Source of the DNA: Leifsonia sp. Leaf336
Lineage (GTDB): Bacteria > Actinomycetota > Actinomycetes > Actinomycetales > Microbacteriaceae
DNA length: 64,000 bases
Direction: 5' to 3'
Assembly: GCF_001423695.1 (NCBI RefSeq)
Contig: NZ_LMOZ01000001.1
Coordinates: 878,443-942,442 of the forward strand
Each line of letters begins with the position of its first letter. Positions within the stretch are counted from its first letter, which is position 1. Position numbers and translations under genes: made by a program. Shown here in pieces: positions 61,114 through 64,000 of this stretch. The notes under the pieces are model-generated. The model saw nothing but the letters and a program-made list of their open reading frames with translations. It had not been told where the DNA came from and did not search any database.

Positions 61114-63606
61114 GTGGCTATCACTGTTGTGAAGCGGAACGGCGAGCGGGAGCCGTACGACGCCAACAAGATCAATCTGGCCATCGAGAACGCGGCCGCG
61201 GGCCTGGATGAGAACATCACCTGGGTCACGCAGATCGCGAGCGAGCTCGAACTGACCCTGTTCGACGGCATCACGACCCAGCAGCTCGACGAGGCGGTCA
61301 TCCAGGTCGCCCTGCAGAACGTCAAGGACGACCCCGCGTTCGACACCGTCGCCGCACGCCTCCTCCTCAAGACGATCTACAAGCGCGTCCTCGGCGACTA
61401 CGAAGGATTCGAGGAGCTCGTGGAGCTCCACTCCTCCCACTTCCGCGGCTACATCGAGCGGGGCGTCTCCGAGACCCTTCTCGACTCGCGTTTCACCTCC
61501 CTCTTCGACCTCGACCGCCTCGCGGGCTACCTCGACCCGTCGCGCGACGAGCTGCTCAAGTACATCGGCGTCGTCACCCTCAACAACCGCTACGGCATCA
61601 AGGCCCGCAACGGCGACTCGCTCGAGGTCCCCCAGTACTTCTGGATGCGCATCGCGATGGGCCTCTCGCTCAACGAGGCGAACCCGACCGAGCACGCCAT
61701 CGCGTTCTACGACAAGATGTCCAAGCTCGAGTACCTCGCCGCGGGCTCCACGCTCGTCAACGCGGGAACCGCGTACCCGCAGCTCTCCAACTGCTTCGTC
61801 ATGGAGATGCAGGACGACATCGAGCACATCGCCAAGTCGGTGCGCGACGTCATGTGGCTCACCAAGGGCACCGGCGGCATCGGCCTCTCGGTCACCAAGC
61901 TGCGCGCCCAGGGCTCGCCAATCCGCTCCAACAACACCACCTCCACCGGCCCGATCCCGTTCATGCACACCATCGACTCGGTGCTGCGCGCGGTGAGCCG
62001 CGGCGGCAAGAAGTTCGGCGCGCTGTGCTTCTACATGGAGAACTGGCACATGGACTTCCCGGAGTTCCTCGACCTCCGCCAGAACTCCGGCGACCCTTAC
62101 CGCCGCACCCGTACCGCCAACACCGCGGTGTGGATCAGCGACGAGTTCATGAAGCGCGTGCAGAACGACGAAGACTGGTTCCTCTTCGACCCGCTGGAGG
62201 TCGCCGACCTCAACGAGCTGTACGGCAAGGAGTTCTCGGAGCGGTACGCGTTCTACGTGGCCGAGGCCGAGGCCGGGCGCATCAAGATGTTCAAGAAGAT
62301 CAGCGCCCGGTCGCAGTTCAAGGACATCCTGATGAGCCTCCAGACCACCAGCCACCCGTGGCTGACCTGGAAGGACACGATCAACAACCGCGCCCTCAAC
62401 AACAACACGGGCACGATCCACCTCTCCAACCTCTGCACCGAGATCACGCTGCCGCAGGACCGCGACAACGTCTCGGTCTGCAACCTGGCCTCCATCAACC
62501 TGTCGCGTCACCTCATCGACGGCAAGATGGACTGGGAGCGCATCGAGGCAAGCGCCCGTCAGGCCGTGCGTCAGCTGGACAACCTGATCGACATCACGGT
62601 CTCCAGCGTCGACGAGGCCGACTACTCCAACCAGCAGAACCGTGCGATCGGCCTCGGCGTCATGGGCTTCACCGACATCGTCGAGCGCCTCGGCTTCAGC
62701 TACGAGAGCGAAGAGGCCTACGCCCTGATCGACGAGATCATGGAGCACGTCTCGTACGCGGCCATCGACGAGAGCGCCGACCTGGCGCAGGAGCGCGGCG
62801 CGTACCCGAACTTCGAGGGCTCGCGCTGGTCGAAGGGCCTGGTGCCCTACGACTCGATCGCGCTGACGGAGGCCGACCGCGGCATCCCGATCACGGTCGA
62901 CCGCACGATCCGCCTCGACTGGGACCGCCTGCGCGAGAAGGTCAAGGGCGGCATGCGCAACGCCACCCTCATGGCCATCGCTCCGACGGCCTCCATCGGC
63001 TTGGTCGCCGGCACCACGCCGGGCTTCGACCCGCAGTTCTCGCAGATCTTCAGCCGGTCGACCTCCTCGGGCAAGTTCCTCGAGGTCAACCGCAATCTGG
63101 TCGAGACGCTGCAGGAGCGCGGCATCTGGCAGGACGTCCGCGAGTCGATCCTGCGCTCGCAGGGCGACATCCAGGGCATCGCCGAGATCCCGGACGAGGT
63201 CAAGGCGACGTTCAAGACGAGCTTCCAGCTCTCGCCGTACGCCTTCATCGAGGTGGCGGCCCGCGCCCAGAAGTGGATCGACCAGGCGATCAGCCGCAAC
63301 ATGTACCTCGAGACGCGCGATCTCGGCGACATGATGGACATCTACTACGCCGCGTGGGAGAAGGGTGTGAAGACCACCTACTACCTGCACATGAAGCCGC
63401 GTCACCAGGCCGAGCAGTCCACCGTCAAGGTCAACAAGGCGGAGGAGATCTCGGGAGGCCGCAAGGGCTTCGCCACGGTCGGCGCCGGCGCTCCGGCCGC
63501 GGCCCCTGCTGTCACCGAGACCGCCCCGGCGACCGCTCCCGCTCGCCGAGGGTTCGGCTTCGGCGGCCTCACCTCCAACACCCCGGCTGGCGGTGAGAGC
63601 AAGTGA
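61114..63606 (+). CDS. nrdA: Class I ribonucleotide reductase, large subunit
   Basis: 830 residues. N-terminal ATP cone (about 3-95), then the ten-stranded barrel with the active-site Cys227 (LSNCFVME), Cys441 with Glu443 (NLCTEI) and Cys456 (VCNLASINL), and the radical-transfer pair Tyr756-Tyr757. It makes dNDPs from NDPs. The usual C-terminal CxxC tail, needed to re-reduce the active site, is absent: after Tyr757 there is no Cys up to the stop. The tail sequence is found in the overlapping frame that follows. A GAGGGAGA ribosome site precedes the start at 61114. Confidence 0.93.
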   Translation: MAITVVKRNGEREPYDANKINLAIENAAAGLDENITWVTQIASELELTLFDGITTQQLDEAVIQVALQNVKDDPAFDTVAARLLLKTIYKRVLGDYEGFEELVELHSSHFRGYIERGVSETLLDSRFTSLFDLDRLAGYLDPSRDELLKYIGVVTLNNRYGIKARNGDSLEVPQYFWMRIAMGLSLNEANPTEHAIAFYDKMSKLEYLAAGSTLVNAGTAYPQLSNCFVMEMQDDIEHIAKSVRDVMWLTKGTGGIGLSVTKLRAQGSPIRSNNTTSTGPIPFMHTIDSVLRAVSRGGKKFGALCFYMENWHMDFPEFLDLRQNSGDPYRRTRTANTAVWISDEFMKRVQNDEDWFLFDPLEVADLNELYGKEFSERYAFYVAEAEAGRIKMFKKISARSQFKDILMSLQTTSHPWLTWKDTINNRALNNNTGTIHLSNLCTEITLPQDRDNVSVCNLASINLSRHLIDGKMDWERIEASARQAVRQLDNLIDITVSSVDEADYSNQQNRAIGLGVMGFTDIVERLGFSYESEEAYALIDEIMEHVSYAAIDESADLAQERGAYPNFEGSRWSKGLVPYDSIALTEADRGIPITVDRTIRLDWDRLREKVKGGMRNATLMAIAPTASIGLVAGTTPGFDPQFSQIFSRSTSSGKFLEVNRNLVETLQERGIWQDVRESILRSQGDIQGIAEIPDEVKATFKTSFQLSPYAFIEVAARAQKWIDQAISRNMYLETRDLGDMMDIYYAAWEKGVKTTYYLHMKPRHQAEQSTVKVNKAEEISGGRKGFATVGAGAPAAAPAVTETAPATAPARRGFGFGGLTSNTPAGGESK

Positions 63607-63680
63607 ACAGCACCAAGATCGAGGAGTACTACGTGCCGGTCGACCCGATGGACGACCTGCAGTGCGAGTCCTGCCAGTAA
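63603..63680 (+). CDS. 25-aa frame encoding the ribonucleotide reductase cysteine tail
   Basis: GTG 63603 overlaps the nrdA stop in GTGA, in the -1 frame. The 25 codons read NSTKIEEYYVPVDPMDDL and end QCESCQ before TAA. A CxxC three residues from the end, after an acidic linker, is exactly what class I large subunits carry at their own C-terminus. It is probably made by reinitiation after the nrdA stop or fused by a -1 frameshift. nrdB follows 44 bp later. Confidence 0.65.
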   Translation: MNSTKIEEYYVPVDPMDDLQCESCQ

Positions 63681-63724
63681 GCCCGTAAGCCCGCAGCCGT
63701 AGACGACAGAGAAGAGACACACAG

Positions 63725-64000
63725 ATGGGCATCCTGGGAACAGGAATCGAAGAGGGCCTTCTGCTCAAGCCGGTGAAGTACCAGTGGGCGATGGACCTCT
63801 ACGACCAGGCCGTCGCGAACACGTGGTTCCCCAACGAGATCCAGCTCGGTGAAGACATCGCGGACTTCAAGAAGATGACCGACGAGGAGCGTCACGCGGT
63901 CACCTTCCTGATGAGCTACTTCAACCCGAACGAGCTCCTGGTGAACAAGGCGCTTGCATTCGGGGTGTACCCCTACATCAACGCGGCCGAGGCGCACCTC
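63725..64000 (+). CDS. nrdB: Class I ribonucleotide reductase, small subunit (cut by the window end)
   Basis: The first 92 residues of a ferritin-like R2 subunit: the start WAMDLYDQAVANTWFPNEIQLGED is family-typical. The first metal ligand appears to be Glu in NPNELLV where most R2 proteins have Asp; that Glu is known from Chlamydia-type class Ic proteins. The radical position lies beyond the window. AGAAGAG precedes ATG 63725. Confidence 0.9.
   Translation, partial: MGILGTGIEEGLLLKPVKYQWAMDLYDQAVANTWFPNEIQLGEDIADFKKMTDEERHAVTFLMSYFNPNELLVNKALAFGVYPYINAAEAHL

Noticed and set aside
63590-63610. Classical -1 slippery site at the nrdA stop
   Set aside because: The sequence does not fit X-XXY-YYZ, so reinitiation or sequencing error is more likely than programmed frameshifting.
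61000-63768. 922-codon frame on the minus strand opposite nrdA
   Set aside because: It is a by-product of high GC at third positions; the plus-strand nrdA has all family motifs and the opposite frame shows only Arg/Val/Asp-rich low-quality sequence.

Overview
The window is a 64-kb piece of a high-GC Gram-positive chromosome, most probably a member of the Actinobacteria close to Leifsonia or other Microbacteriaceae. The evidence is very high GC at third codon positions (which opens long false reading frames on the opposite strand), frequent GTG starts, many leaderless genes with a TANNNT -10 element 6-7 nt before the start codon, and actinobacterial markers such as SepX/GlpR, DUF6230/DUF6114, LldR-type operators and an MTES_1575-like nuclease fold. 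I found about 62 protein genes, one tRNA-Ala(CGC) and no rRNA, CRISPR array, prophage or classical insertion sequence.

Layout. 1-6.2 kb: two unassigned proteins, a PoxB-like thiamine-diphosphate enzyme and an HtrA protease. 6.2-14.5 kb: a secreted metallophosphoesterase with a PKD domain, an FAD monooxygenase, a tyrosinase with a small partner protein, an SDR enzyme, small proteins, an XRE regulator and a cold-shock protein. 14.7-20.4 kb: an epoxide hydrolase, a DUF1992 protein, a three-gene exported/membrane cassette (DUF6230, DUF6114 and a secreted protein) facing its TetR regulator across a perfect operator, and a DsbA-like membrane protein. 20.5-30 kb: a GntR/lactate dehydrogenase operon behind a 40-bp palindrome, two MFS exporters, an ArsR-like regulator, and a 1252-residue helicase/nuclease homologue whose catalytic residues are lost. 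30-35 kb: a MazEF-type pair, mscL, fmdB, 5-formyl-THF cyclo-ligase, galU, an acetyltransferase, sepX/glpR and the tRNA. 35.3-40.8 kb: an alpha-glucoside uptake and hydrolysis operon. 40.8-47.2 kb: LysE/LysG and a copper-efflux operon (copZ and two P1B ATPases) behind two CsoR-type boxes. 47.2-58.6 kb: a three-domain kinase/aminotransferase fusion, DUF3054 and DUF445 proteins, a peptidase, an acyl-CoA dehydrogenase, an SDR and two TetR systems, each with a visible operator. 58.6-59.6 kb: a Vsr-like nuclease gene bounded by inverted repeats. 59.6-64 kb: an MFS protein and class I ribonucleotide reductase.

The main theme is small, locally regulated units: five divergent or self-standing regulators sit next to inverted repeats that overlap the promoters. 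The three observations I rate highest are: (1) the redox-active cysteine tail of ribonucleotide reductase is not in the large subunit but in a separate 25-codon frame that overlaps its stop; (2) the nuclease gene at 58.6-59.5 kb lies between two 46-nt REPIN-like hairpins whose inner arms form near-perfect 18-bp inverted repeats, so it looks like an undescribed mobile or repeat-associated unit; (3) the large SF1 helicase-like protein has lost the Walker A lysine, the Walker B glutamate and the first nuclease aspartate while its frame remains intact.
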